From Dendrocalamus latiflorus (Eukaryota > Streptophyta > Magnoliopsida > Poales > Poaceae): a stretch of 64,000 bases of DNA. The DNA is taken from contig CM029664.1 of assembly GCA_017311315.1 (NCBI GenBank), positions 39,349,939-39,413,938 of the forward strand, read 5' to 3'. Positions 44,245-56,378 of the stretch are shown piece by piece. Position 1 is the first letter of the stretch. Each line of letters starts with the position of its first letter. The translations under genes were made by a program, and so were the position numbers. The notes beneath the pieces are model-generated. The model was not told the origin of the DNA. It did not search any database and saw only the letters and a program-made list of their open reading frames with translations.

Positions 44245-47200
44245 TTACATGGCATACCTTTGAGTCCAGGTCCTTGCGGTGTTCTCGTACTTGTGCCTGT
44301 CCGTCTTATACATGTGGGCGATCTCAGGAACCAGAGGATCATCAGGGTTTGGATCAGTCAGCAGGGAGCAGATGGATAGCAACACCTGAAAGCAAACAGA
44401 AAGCAGATGCTCGCAGGATTTGTTCAGCCCCACTGTGGAGGGGAGGACCAAGCAATTACACCACACAAGAAAAATACTAGTACTGCATGAGAAGAGCAAA
44501 CCTTGGAAATAGTTAGAGCAGGGCTCCACTGGTCCTTCAAGATGTCAAGGCAAATGCTCCCGTTGCTGTTGATATTTGGATGGAACACCTTGGTACGAAA
44601 CGCCACCTGCATATTGCATATCATAGAGGTTATTTTGCAATCTGCTGAAGGCATTGTAAAACTATCGATATCAATACGGCAAATGAACTTTCGGACTGAA
44701 ATTGTCAAGCTTGAGTATGATAACCAGAAACCATAAGCACTTCAAACAATAGAAGAGTTGTTCCTTCAGAAAAAGACGACGACACCTTGGTAATTAAAGT
44801 GGGCATACAATCACTGCCGATCCGTTCTTTGGTTATGTACCACAATCCAGAAAAAAAATGTATAGTACACTGCAAAGATTCCAAAAATTATGGGAACGCA
44901 ACTGAACTAGCATTATCGACAAAGCAGCTATGCTTTTACTTCTGTAAAAGTACAGTTGCAACTTGCCAATTTGGTATGTAAGAATCTAACTGAAGCCTTA
45001 GATTATCAAAAAAAATATTAAACCCACCTTAATTTCCCCAAATTTATCATTCATAACCAATCTACACGAAACGGCTTTAATTCTAGAGTTCATCCTAAAC
45101 CGTTGAATGTTATCAGCAAGTGTGCTTAGTGGCACACTGGCATGGCATCTCACCAGTAAGCGCTTGCACACTGCTTACTAGCATGAACTTCAAATACTAC
45201 CACACATTCACGGTGTCTTTACCGTTCTAGCCCCTCGTGTCCTTTTTTTGGCGGATATGGCACTCGGTGCCCATTTTTTGCGAGATTGACCCCTTCCCGA
45301 CCGCGGATCAATAGACGGGTGACACGTGGTATTTCCGCGGATGGAGGGTGCGGATCCACGACCGGCGAGAAATCTGCCTGGCCTCGACACGCGCCAAGAG
45401 CAGTTATAAAGTGGTCGGTAGTCAATGCTACAGTTGCTGGTTGATAGTCGATGCTACAGTAGTTGATCGATGGTCAATGCTACAGTATCTGGTCGGTGGT
45501 CGATGCTGCAGTAGTTAGTCGATGGTTAGAGAGTGGTCGATAGCTAAATGTGTTCAATAGTCGAAACCATAGAGTGGTCGAAAGTCGAAGTCTATAACGT
45601 GGTCGGGCGGTTGAAGTCTAAAGAGTGGTCGGAGCAGTTGAAAGCTATATAGTGGTCAGGGCGGGCGGAAGTTATAAAGTGGTCGGGACGGTTGGAAATT
45701 ATGAAGTGGTCGGTAGTGCAGCAGCGGTAGGACCGCGCCCCCTGACCGCAGGATTCGGTGGCCCTGGCAATTCGTGTGCACACAGGGGGAGGGCAAAAGC
45801 CTGCTGCCGCCGACCGCTTGTCCACACCCACCCGACCGCGGAATTGCCACGCGTCGCCTGTCGGTGGTTCCATGGTCAGGAGGGGGCCAAAAGCGTAAAA
45901 ACGCCACCCCGGATGCCATATTTGCCAAAAAAATGTCACAGGGGGCCAAAAGGAAAAAAAAATCCACATTCACAACCCCTTTAATGCTTTAAAAGAGGAT
46001 TTAAAAAAGCCCAAAATATGACACAAACGAATCAACTTAAAAACAATTGCAGGGTTTATCAAACACAAGCAGATATGATCCACATCTGTGAGTTCTATTC
46101 CCAGATTTGAAATGAGCTGAGGCATATGGGTTACAATTTCACGAAATAGAGGTGCAAAAATATATATAAAAAAAAAGGAAAAATGAACAGAAACGAGTGA
46201 TGGTCATTGCCAAGTACCTTTGGTGGTTTGAAAGGATAATCAGGAGGGAAGTGGATAGTAACTAGGAAAACTCCACCAGCATATGGGCTGTCAGATGGAC
46301 CCATTATTGTTGCCTGCCAATGGAACATGTCTTCACCCACAGGACCTGCCAGAAAGTATTATATCATCATCAAAAAGGAAATTTATTTGAGTAAACAAAG
46401 TTCGAGGTTACAATCACTTGCATTAGAACCATCTTATCTGACAGATATATCGTCTAGCTCTGCACATTTGACAAGAAATAAACTTACAAGATAACTAAGG
46501 GTTTTCAAACAAGGTTAAACCAAATAGACTGAAGAAGAAAAAACAGTATCCATCCTTCTAGGCATAGTTCAGCTCAGTTTTGCTTGCTTGGCCCCAAAGT
46601 AATTGCAAAGACACACATGTTAGTATATTACTGTGACAATGTGTTACTTTACATGCTCCAATAACATTTCTTCTGTGATTTATATGCACTCTATGAAATT
46701 GTCGATTCTTTCTTACAGTGATACACATGGTACATTATCAAGCTCAAAGGATGCATAAATTCTAGCACACCTAAAAAAGGATAATGCAAAATACGTGGTA
46801 AATTTATAATTGTGCTTCTTTCCAATATATCTATGTTGTGCTTTGCACATTCCAATCTACAATTGTAATGAACATTAGATGTGTCAGATTGGAGGCTACA
46901 TGCTCACTGAAGGCTGTCGAAATATTACCCCCAAAATAACAAAGATCCTAGTAGTGACAACTTAAGTTCTTATGTTGAATATTTTAGTCCCCTGTTATCA
47001 ATTAAAAAAGTGATAGATCCATTAAGAAAGATAGAAGGGGATGGCCTAACCTCATGAACAGATCTAATAGAGCCAGGATTCTAGAAAATAATATACTACT
47101 GCTGTATACTAACGACTGACGTTACCCATATAAACCAGCATGTATATAGCTAGTTTAGTATAAAAATTTGTTGTGGATTATTGAAAACAAAAGAAAATCG

Positions 47201-50200
47201 ATCAACAACGATCAAGTTTTCTTCTAGAAATAAGCCAAGGTAATATTTCCGAATTCTGATAAAAACCTTCATTTTCACGGTTGTGCATCATTTACTCATT
47301 TAGTTAAATGATGTCTTAATTAGAAAGAATAGTTCTTTAAATCAAATGGGTATAACTTGGTGTATTTAGAGTACCATGCGTATAGCTTCTTTGACCAAAA
47401 ACTTAACTAGTATTTACATTTCGAAATGCAGATTGCATAAAACAATATATGCTCAGATGAATGCTACTTTTGTTCGGGCCTGCTTGGACAAGTCCCACCA
47501 AATCCCCCTCCTTCAAATAGGGACTAATGCATTCTAATAGTGTCCATATTGATTTTGGGAATAATCATGTGTTGTCCCATAGGACCTCCATACCCCTTAT
47601 TTATAGTGTCAAAGTTAGAATCCGACTCTAGTACGACTCACTACTCGCGCACGACTTAGACTCTTATTAAACTCTAATACTAACACTTAAACACTCCATC
47701 TCAAGATAGGCATGAGATAACAAACATAGCCATCTTGTTACATATTGCAATAATATTACTAGAATCTAACATTTTACTAAACCTACCATTGACTCCAATG
47801 CTAATACCATCACGAAGACCAAAGGTTGCCCCCAATACCAACACCAATACCATCAGTGACGTCATCAAATCCATCTCCACTATCTTCTAGCTACTGTGGC
47901 CTCAATCTCCTCCTCTACCCACACACGGACACACCCCAACCAACCAGCCATGCCCCCCCCCCAGCCTCCAACACCTCTACCCACATAACCCTAGCCTCAG
48001 CCTCCATCTCCTCTACCTCTTCTATAGTCCATGATGGTTGACTCAAGTCCCAATCCTCTTTCCAGTTCTCTTCTCCCTTCCACCACTTCTCAAACTGTGT
48101 GATCTTCTCCTCTATCATGGCTGCATTGGCCCTAGGGCCACCTCTTCCTCTACGTCCATCTTGACCTCCTTCGGCAAACCTATTATACCCATCACCTCCA
48201 CTTGTAACACTTAGTCCTTGCAAAGTTTAAGTTGCCACATTTCGTATCACCGCAAATCCAATCACCCTCATGACCTCCAGTTTGTGAGAGAGGACACACC
48301 CAACTCATGTGTCCTATTTGCTTATAGTTGTAGCACTCCTTATCATTAGCTTCGGCATACGCTGACTTTATAGGGTTATTGTTGTTAAGGATAGAATAGA
48401 AAAGAGATTAGATCTGTTATTTGTTTCGTAATATGCCTTGTATTCCTTCTGTATATCCCCCTTAAATCTCTATATATATTGCCCTTTGGGCCTCATGAAT
48501 ATATGCAAAATATTCATAACATGGTATCAGAGCCTAGGTTAGGGTTAGGGCTCTGACCTAGTTTTTTTTTCTTCCGCTGCCTCTGAGCCGCCACCCCCGA
48601 CTGGGCCGCCGCTGTCGCCATCAGATTTGACGCCGCCGCCGCCCGGATCGTCTTGAGCCGCCACTGCCGCTACAAGATCCGACGTCGCAGCCATCAGATC
48701 TGACGCCGCCGCTGCCGAATCTGACGTTGTTCTGCGTCGGGCTGCCTCCTTCGCCGGGCCGCCGCGCCTCCTTCGTCGGGCCGCCGCCGCCTGCGCCGGG
48801 TCGCCAGCCGAGCCGGGCCGCCGCCGCCGTTGCCCGATCCGCCGGCCGCGTCGAGCTGTCGCTGCCGCCGTCGTCCGCTCCTCTGGCCGCGCCGGGTCGC
48901 CGGCCGCAGCTCCATCTCTGTGGGCTGCAGCTCTCTGCTGGCTCACAGCCAGTGAAGAGTGACTGGCTTATATAGTCTTTAAAAAAAAGCAAAAAAAAAC
49001 GTTGTTCTAACCGCCGCACCATCCAGCGCCGCCTGTTAGACTTCGTTGCCTTGGTCGCCGCGCCGTCCAGCGCCGCCTACCAATGGCTTCCGTTCCATCC
49101 GCTGCGATTCCATTCTCGGGAACAAAGCTCCATGGAACCAACTACAGGTTATGGTCTTCCCTCATGGAGATCACGCTTGATGGTCTCCGCCTTTGGGGAC
49201 ATGTTACCAGTGCCCGTCCTTCTCCGCCACCGCCGGTTCAGCCTCCTCCTAGGCAGTCTACTTCTGTACCTCCTGGAGCAGATGATGCTGCTAAGAAGAA
49301 GGCAGAGGCTGATGCTGCCGCTGCTGACACTACTGATGAGGCTTTCCAGTATGCCATTGACGCTTTCGAGCGCTGGTGTGCTAATGAAGCCCGTGTTCGT
49401 GCCATTCTGGTGGTCAGCGTTGATGACTCCATTCAGCCAGATATTGTTGGTCTGCGATCTACTCGACAGATCTGGGAATACTTGCGTGAGCGATATCAGC
49501 AGAGCAGTGATGCTCAGTTCTTTTCGCTTCAGCGTGAGTTGGAGATGCTTCGCCAGGGAGATTCTTCCGTCGACGACTTCTTCCGAGCTCTGGCTAGTCT
49601 CTGGCGCCAGATAGATGAGCTGGCTTCTCCACTGTGCCAGGAGTGCCACAAAGTTCAAAAGGCGGATCATGATCGTCTTCGTCTTTATGATTTCGTCTGC
49701 CGTCTTCGCCCAGAGTTTGAGCCTGTCAGAGCTCAGCTGCTGAGCCGCTCGCCACGACCGACTGTCACCGAGGCTCTTTCGACACTTCGGGCTGAGGAGC
49801 TTCGTCTCAGGCTAGCAGCACAGTCCGTTCCGACTGTGCTTGTTGCTCCTTCTTCGACTACATCGACGGTTCCTGCTACGACTACGGTTCCTTCCCAAGT
49901 GCCTGTTGCCGCTCCTGCCTTTGCACCAACTGGAGTTCAATGCAACTACTGCAAGAACTTCGGGCATGACTACCAGCGTTGTGCGGTGCGAAAAAAGCGG
50001 AATAAGGCGCATGGGGATGGACGATCCAAGGGGGGCAGGGAGGCCCCTCCTTCACAGGAGGACAGACCAGCTCATCAGGATCTCAGCGAGGTGACTCTGT
50101 TCAGCAGCTTTGCCAGGCTCTTCTTCAGCAGCTCTCTCACAGCTCAGCGGGTTCTGCTAGTCTAGCTCAGACGTCTCCCCCAGGTACCTCTTGGGTTCTA

Positions 50201-53200
50201 GATTCTGGTGCCTCTTTCCACATGACATCAGATTCCACATCTCTCACTTCAGTAGGACCTCCTGCCCTCCCTATCTCTGTTCAGACTGCTGATGGTACTT
50301 CCTTGTCTGTTAGCTGTCAGGGCACTCTTTTGTCCACTGATTTTTCTGTTCCAGCTGTTTCTCATGTTCCCCAACTAACCATGCAGCTTCTTTCAGTGGG
50401 ACAGCTCACTGACCTTGGTTGTAGGGTTGGTTTTGACTCTCACACCTGTTTTGTTCAGGATCGACAGACAGGGACGATACTTGGGACTGGCCGGCGCCGT
50501 AGGGATCGTCAGGGTCTCTACATTCTCGACCGTCTTCATCTTCCGTCCGTTTCAGCTGCTCCTGCCACGTCTCCTGCCACGTCTACCTCCACTGCCACTG
50601 CTGCCACCACCTCTGGAGTTTTTGCACAGTGGCATCACCGTTTAGGTCACCTGTGTGGGTCTCGTCTTTCGTCATTAGTTCGTCAGGGTGTCCTTGGACG
50701 TGTTACTGTTGACACGTCCATGTTTTGTCGAGGTTGTAAGCTGGGCAAGCAGCTACAACTTCCTTATCATTCTAGTGAGTCATTGTCTTCTCGTCCTTTT
50801 GATTTAGTTCATTCAGATGTATGGGGACCTGCGCCTACTATCTCTAAAAGCGGGCATAAATTCTATGTTATTTTCATTTATGACTATTCCCGTTTTACTT
50901 GGCTTTTCCCTATGTCTAATCGTGGTCAGTTTCTTGCGATCTATCGTAGCTTTGTCATGATGGTTCATACTCAGTTTGAGTCCTCTATTCGTATCTTTCG
51001 TTGTGATTCTGCTGGTGAGTATTGTTCTAGTGCATTCAGACAATTTCTTTCTGAGCAGGGCACTCTTTACCAGTCTTCTTGCCCTGGTGCTCATGCTCAG
51101 AATGGGGTTGCTGAACGCAAGCATCGTCATCTGATTGAGACTGCTCGCACCCTTCTTCTTGCTTCTCACGTTCCACCACAGTTCTGGACTGAGGTTGTTT
51201 CTACGGCTGCCTATCTCATTAATATGCAGCCTTCCACTGCTCTTAAGGATGTCAGTCCTATAGAGCGTCTCTACTCTAGAGCCCCCCAGTACGATCACCT
51301 TCGTGTTTTTGGCTGCACCTGTTTTGTCCTGCTGCCACCTCGTGAGCGCACTAAACTGACAGCCCAGTCAGTCGAGTGTGTGTTTCTTGGGTACAGTTCT
51401 GAGCATAAAGGTTATCGTTGCTATGATCCTTCTACTTCGACAGCTCATGCTCTCTCTGTCACTGAGCCTAGTTCTTATCGTGAGGCTGCTTCTCATTCTG
51501 AGTGGCAACTCGCTATGGCAGAGGAGCTTGATGCTCTTCGTCGTACGGAGACTTGAGATATTGTCCCGATACCTGTGCACGCTCGTCCTATCACGTGCAA
51601 GTGGGTGTACAAGATTAAGACCAGGTCTGACGGTACTATCGAGCGCTACAAGGCTCGTCTTGTGGCTCGTGGTTTTCAGCAGGAGTATGGTCGAGATTAC
51701 GATGAGACTTTTGCTCCTGTTGCTCATATGACCACTGTTCGCACTCTTGTTGCGGTTGCTTCTGTTCGCCGGTGGTCTATCTCTCAGCTGGATGTTAAGA
51801 ATGCCTTTCTTAATGGCGTCTTGCATGAGGAGGTTTACATGCAGCCACCACCTGGGTATTCTGTTCCAGCTGGTCATGTCTGCCGTCTTCGTCGTGCTCT
51901 TTATGGTCTCAAACAGGCCCCTCGTGCCTGGTTTGCGCGTTTTACCTCAGTGATCACCGCTGTCGGTTTCACTGTCAGTGCCCATGATCCTGCTCTATTT
52001 ATCCATGTCTCACCTCGCGGTAGGACACTGCTTCTTCTATATGTGGATGATATGCTCATTACTGGTGACGATCCCTCGTTCATTGCATATGTGAAGAAGC
52101 ATCTCAGTGAGCAGTTTCTGATGACTGATCTTGGCTTGCTTACATACTTTCTTGGGATTGAGGTTTCTGTCACGCCTGAGGGTTACTATCTCTCCCAACA
52201 GAAGTATGTCCAGGATCTTCTTGATCGATCTGGTTTGACTGATACTCGCACTGCCGAGACTCCTATGGAGCTCTCTTATGGAGCTCTCTCTTCAGCTTCA
52301 TGCTACTGATGGTGATCCTACTCGGTATCGCCATCTTGTTGGCAGTTTGTTATATCTTGTGAGCACTCGTCCTGATATTGCTCATGTTGTTCATATCTTG
52401 AGTCAGTTCATGGCTTGTCCTACTCATCTTCACTACAGTCATCTTCTTCGTGTTCTTCGCTACTTGCGTGGGACCATCTCTTGTCGCTTGTTTTTCCCTA
52501 GCTCCACCTCACTCCAGCTTCAGGCGTACTCTGATGCGACCTGGGCTAGTGATCCTTCTGATCGTTGTTCTCTTTCTGCTTACTGTGTTTTTCTTGGCTC
52601 TTCCCTGATTGCCTGGAAGACAAAGAAGTAGACTGCAGTTTCCCGTTCGAGTGCAGAGGCTGAGTTGAGAGCTATGGCAGCTGTGACAACAGAGATTACT
52701 TGGTTGAGATGGTTACTTGCAGACTTTGGCGTACCTGTGAGGGGACCTACTACTCTTCTGACTGACAGTACAGGAGCTATCAGCATTGCTCGAGATCCAG
52801 TGAAGCATGAGCTCACCAAGCACATTGGTGTGGATGCTTCATACACTCGCTCTCAGGTGCAGGACGGTGTACTTGCTCTTCAGTTTGTGTCCTCAGAGTT
52901 ACAGATTGCTGACTTCTTTACGAAGCCACAGACTAGGGCACAACATTTGTATTTTCTCTCCAAACTCAGTGTGTGTGATCCACCATGAGTTTGAGGGGGG
53001 TGTTAAGGATAGAATAGGAAAGATATTAGGACTGTTATTTGTTTCCTAATATGCATTGTATTCCTTCTGTATATCCCCCTTGTATCTCTATATATATTGC
53101 CCTTTGGGCTTCATGAATATATGCACAATATTCATAACAATTGTCCACCATCAGTCTCCAAGTTTCCTCGACAACCATAGCTGAAATAGCCTCATCCATA

Positions 53201-55236
53201 GTTGGCAATACTACCTGATGACATATTGCAGCCCTCCCGCTCTTAAACTCAGAGTTCAAACCTTTCAAGAAGTGAGTAACCCTCCTATGTTGCAGCCACG
53301 CCTTATCGAACTCAATATCACTAACACACGTCAGCTGCAACTCACTAGCATATTCTTGAACAAACTTCTCCCCCTTATTTTAGAGCATCTACCTTGCCTT
53401 AAACCTCCACCATCATCATCACATTATGTGTCCTAGAGTATATGTTCCCCAGTGTTTTCCATATCACCGATGCACTTGGGATCGCCTCCACCATTCTAGC
53501 AATGGACGGGGACACCCTCCAATCCATACTCCCCCTGTCTACAAGCTCGACGTAGGTCTCCTGCAGATAGTGCTCCACCCCCTTCGTCTTCAGAATTATA
53601 TGAGCCCTCCTGGACCAACTCAGATAATTAACTCCCTTCTAGCATCACATCATTTGGCATCAACTCCAGTTTCAATTCCGATGACCCTGTTCTAGCCCTG
53701 AGGTCCTGCAATATACCTCTCATCTCACCTTTTGTAACCAAAGAGGATTCTCCACTTCCACTATCCATGTTCACAATACTCTTCTCCGTAGCTTTCCACG
53801 GAGCTTCTTCTTCAACCTTCCTCTCAGCTTCGATCTCCTCAAGGCTCATCTTCTACTTTCAACACCAATCAAAGAACCCAACCCAAATTGTCCACCGCCT
53901 GCAACTCCTTTCCCACGCCAGTCAACTCAATCTTACCCTCCCTATTGCCACGCGTATCCACAATCATGGCAATAACCTATTCATGCAGCAACTGATCGGG
54001 CAACGTCACACACCTCCTTGGCCATCACCCAACCCGTGCAAGCAACTGTGTGATGCCTCACGATAATAGCATGCAGGACCACCAGCAGCAATAGTCCAAA
54101 GAAAATCCTTTCTCTTTCTTCCCCTGCAGCACAACAAGCAAAGCAAATTCTTTTTTTTCTTCTCCTTTTATCCCAGCTGCACGGACACGCATAAGAACAC
54201 ACACCTTGCCTCTGCTCCTCTCTTTGTCCAGATCCAGCAGCAACAAAAACAACTCCTCTGGACCGACGACGATCTCAACAGCAGCCCGACGACAGTGTCT
54301 TCGGTGGTGGCGGCCCAGCGACAGCAACCCACACGCACAGACGAGGCGCAGCAGCAGAACCCATGTCCCCATGAGTCAGTGCAGAGCGGCTGTAGCTTGC
54401 CCTCGCATGCGAGGTGGCAGCCCGTCCTCAGCCACGGGGCTGCGGTCCGTGATTGGATGACGGCGATGACAAACCAAGCGAGATATGAGTGGACAACGGT
54501 GGCGGATTGGATCTGAGGTGAGTTTAGGGTTAGGTTTCAGTGGATGGGGACATGGTTGGGGTTGAATCTGATACCATATTGATTTTGGGAACAATATTGT
54601 GTTATCTCATAGGACTCCACACTTTTTATTTATAGTGTCAAGGTTACAATCTGACTCTAGTACGACTCACTGCTCGCACACGACTTCGACTTTTATTAAA
54701 CTCTAACACAAACTCTCCAATAATCCCAAAAGCATAACGCTATCCAGCATGAATAGGAGACTAATTCATGTGTGTTAGAACTCCTGAAGGTAAAATACTG
54801 TCCCCATCGATCATTATAGCATTAATTACTCATTGCATGATTGCTTAAATTAAGCCGACAAACACTATCATTTCCTAGGTATAATCTTCATCAAGAACTC
54901 TAAGTATACAGTGCTCCTTTTTTTCCCCTTTCTTTTTTGGGGAAAGCTGAGCATTCAGCGTTACTGCAAATTTGCTAAGCTAAGCCCTTTTGATGTATGA
55001 CAAATTGCAGAACATTTGTCCATTGATACAGCTCTATGGGAAGACGCAAGCATGTGAACAAAGAAGTCATTCAGAAACATGTGTACAAAATCTGACTCCT
55101 ATACAAGGGTATGGCCTAGAACTGCAAAATCTACATTAAAAGATGTACAGAAGAAAGAAACGAGACCTGCACTGCATGAGGTAGGGGGATCCTTCTGCAG
55201 ATCCTTGAGCTCCTTCTGTATCCTCTTTGATGCCAT
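44245..55236 (-). CDS. UBC: Ubiquitin-conjugating enzyme E2 (plant UBC8/10/28 type)
   Basis: The four coding exons are complement(55167..55236, 46218..46345, 44502..44606, 44245..44385), all with GT-AG introns, and join to 147 codons plus stop. The UBC fold is complete: MASKRIQKELKDLQKDPPTS (helix 1), GEDMFHWQATIMGPSDSPYA, DYPFKPPKV, FHPNINSNGSICLDILKDQW with active Cys85 after the HPN motif, and ALTISKVLLSICSLLTDPNP. It takes ubiquitin from E1 and passes it on with RING or U-box E3 ligases, in cytosol and nucleus. It ends ...WTQRYAM, one residue short of the usual terminal Gly. Intron 1 is 8.8 kb with nested LTR elements and intron 2 holds a MULE-like element, yet no coding lesion is seen, so it is probably functional. 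A 5' UTR intron is likely (donor at 55355). Confidence 0.95.
45212..45964. mobile_element. MULE-like foldback element in UBC intron 2
   Basis: Inverted arms of about 140 bp share 'cctttttttggcggatatgg' on the left and a close match on the right read inward, ending in 'atttccgcgg' on both. A perfect 9-bp duplication cacattcac flanks it (45203-45211, 45965-45973), typical for Mutator-like elements. The middle is a run of 'gtggtcggtagtcaatgcta' and related units (45410-45720). No transposase is present. Confidence 0.82.
46346..47546. other. UBC intron 1, right of exon 2
   Basis: AT-rich intronic sequence with no ORF or repeat that could be assigned. Confidence 0.5.
48383..53139 (+). mobile_element. 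Copia LTR retrotransposon nested in UBC intron 1
   Basis: Short LTRs at 48383-48521 and 53002-53139 start TGTTAAGGATAG and end ATTCATAACA. A perfect 5-bp duplication attgt flanks it (48378-48382, 53140-53144). The tRNA-iMet PBS TGGTATCAGAGCC is at 48522-48534 and the purine tract gtttgagggggg is at 52990-53001. The LTRs differ at about ten positions by eye. The coding region has the Copia order gag-protease-integrase-RT-RNase H but is broken. It is antisense to UBC, so its terminators would not act on the UBC transcript. Confidence 0.95.
49083..52988 (+). pseudogene. gag-pol: Copia gag-pol polyprotein, disabled
   Basis: Gag starts MASVPSAAIPFSGTKLHGTN and has the knuckle CNYCKNFGHDYQRC. Then come protease WVLDSGASFHMTS, the integrase zinc part and core (WHHRLGH, CRGCKLGKQ, DLVHSDVWGP, GVAERKHRHL), RT (CKWVYKIKTRSDGTIERYKA, QLDVKNAFLNG, LYGLKQAPRAW, LLYVDDML) and RNase H (YSDATWAS, SSAEAELRAM, ADFFTKP). 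Lesions are a frame slip near 50030 in a G-run, TGA at 51554-51556, a 13-bp tandem duplication at 52264-52289 and TAG at 52629-52631. It is recently dead, with all domains still recognisable. Confidence 0.93.
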
Positions 55237-55459
55237 CCCACCCTTTCTTGTCCTCTTACTTCCAAGAACAAGAACAAAGAAACTATCAAATCTAGTGCTA
55301 TCAAAAATTAGTGCATATTACAGAGAGCTAAGAGAGGACTAGAAACAAAACAAACCTGTCTAATTGAAGGACTGATCCTCTTTCCTTCTGCTCTCCCTCC
55401 TCCTCCTCACGAGGATCAATTATGGAGTTGGGGGAAGGGAAAGGGGCCAGGAGAAGGGG

Positions 55460-55466
55460 TATATAT
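55460..55466 (-). promoter_or_regulatory. Probable TATA box of UBC
   Basis: On the minus strand ACATATATACCCC lies about 225 bp before the start codon. The predicted leader is a CT-rich/AG-rich stretch with an exon to 55356 and an intron donor gtttg, so transcription probably starts near 55430. Confidence 0.5.
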
Positions 55467-55539
55467 GTAAATGATGAGCCTCCCCTTGTTCTTTTGCTAC
55501 AGGTATGCGTGCTGGTTTTATTTATTCGTTTCATCGAAT

Positions 55540-56205
55540 CATCGTCTCCTGGGGCCTTACTTTAGCGATGCCATGACTGATCAACAAGGGCATGTGAAAG
55601 CGGACGGCATCAAATCAAACGCCATCCACTAACTGCCTTTCATATTAGTGGCTGCTCATGAACAGAGAATGATAGAATCATTCTTTTTTCTAAACATCAA
55701 TAATTAAAGGATGGAGCTACAGATATGCATGTATCTGACAAGTGACAACCGAGGTGGCCATTATGAGGACTGAAATTGACGGCAAACGGTAGAAATACAG
55801 CCGCGTTTTCCTCCGGATAGTCGCAAAAACATAGCGCTGTAATGATCCGCGTGGCTGCGCCCACAGATTCTGCTGTTAGGCCCCGTCGGCTGATTGATTC
55901 CTCATGGTCTACGTGTCGGTGACGGGACGAGAGAATCAAATTTTTGCGTGTTAAACTGCGGAAGTCAAGTGGATGAGTGGATCCTAGCGTCTGTTTGGGT
56001 GGGCCGATATCATACAAGAAAACTAACAACTTTGTCGCAAGGTGAGAGGAATCAGTTTTCCCAGTGTCTGTTTGGGTGGGCCGATATCATAAAAGAAAAC
56101 TAACAACTTTGTTGCAAGGTGAGAGGAATCAGTTTTATAATGTGAACTGACCGATTAAGAGCTCGGTTCCTAGGAAGGTTCTCGAGTTCTGGCGCCTACC
56201 AATAT
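55540..56205. other. Intergenic, upstream of UBC
   Basis: No gene seen. It contains the 77-bp tandem duplication listed separately. Confidence 0.5.
55989..56136. repeat. 77-bp tandem duplication
   Basis: Two units starting gtctgtttgggtgggccgat (55989 and 56066) run head to tail with few differences, about 530-680 bp upstream of the UBC TATA box. Confidence 0.93.
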
Positions 56206-56378
56206 TCTAGATGGAAAAAATTGATCATATACCCTCTATTTAGATGGAAATTGAGGATTTATCCTCCTGACCCACGTGTCAGTGACTTATGATGACCCCA
56301 CGTGTCATTAAGATGTGAAGGGTAAATCCTCAAATTTCCAACTAAAGGGAAGGTATATGATCCAATCTCCCTTCTAGA
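56206..56378. mobile_element. Foldback MITE
   Basis: The 173-bp element has arms TCTAGATGG...TGATCATATACC and, read inward from the right, TCTAGAAGG...GGATCATATACC, continuing through 'ggatttatcct/gggtaaatcct' with 'cccacgtgtca' toward the middle. Target duplication was not determined. It has no coding capacity. Confidence 0.65.

Larger units (their letters stand above)
47547..54710 (-). mobile_element. Non-autonomous Copia-type element in UBC intron 1 (host of a nested Copia)
   Basis: Related LTRs of about 135-150 bp are at about 54577-54710 and 47547-47690 (shared 'tattgattttggga', 'tttatttatagtgtcaa', 'ctagtacgactcact', 'ttattaaactcta'). On the minus strand the first is followed by the PBS TGGTATCAGATTC (54576-54564). 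Inside, minus frames give a gag: VTHFLKGLNSEFKSGRAAIC and LPTMDEAISAMVVEETWRLM near 53150-53300, and a knuckle CYNYKQIGHMSWVC near 48300-48340. These two parts are separated by the Copia inserted at 48383-53139. There is no pol. Outer edges are uncertain by a few bases and no clean target duplication was found. Confidence 0.7.
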
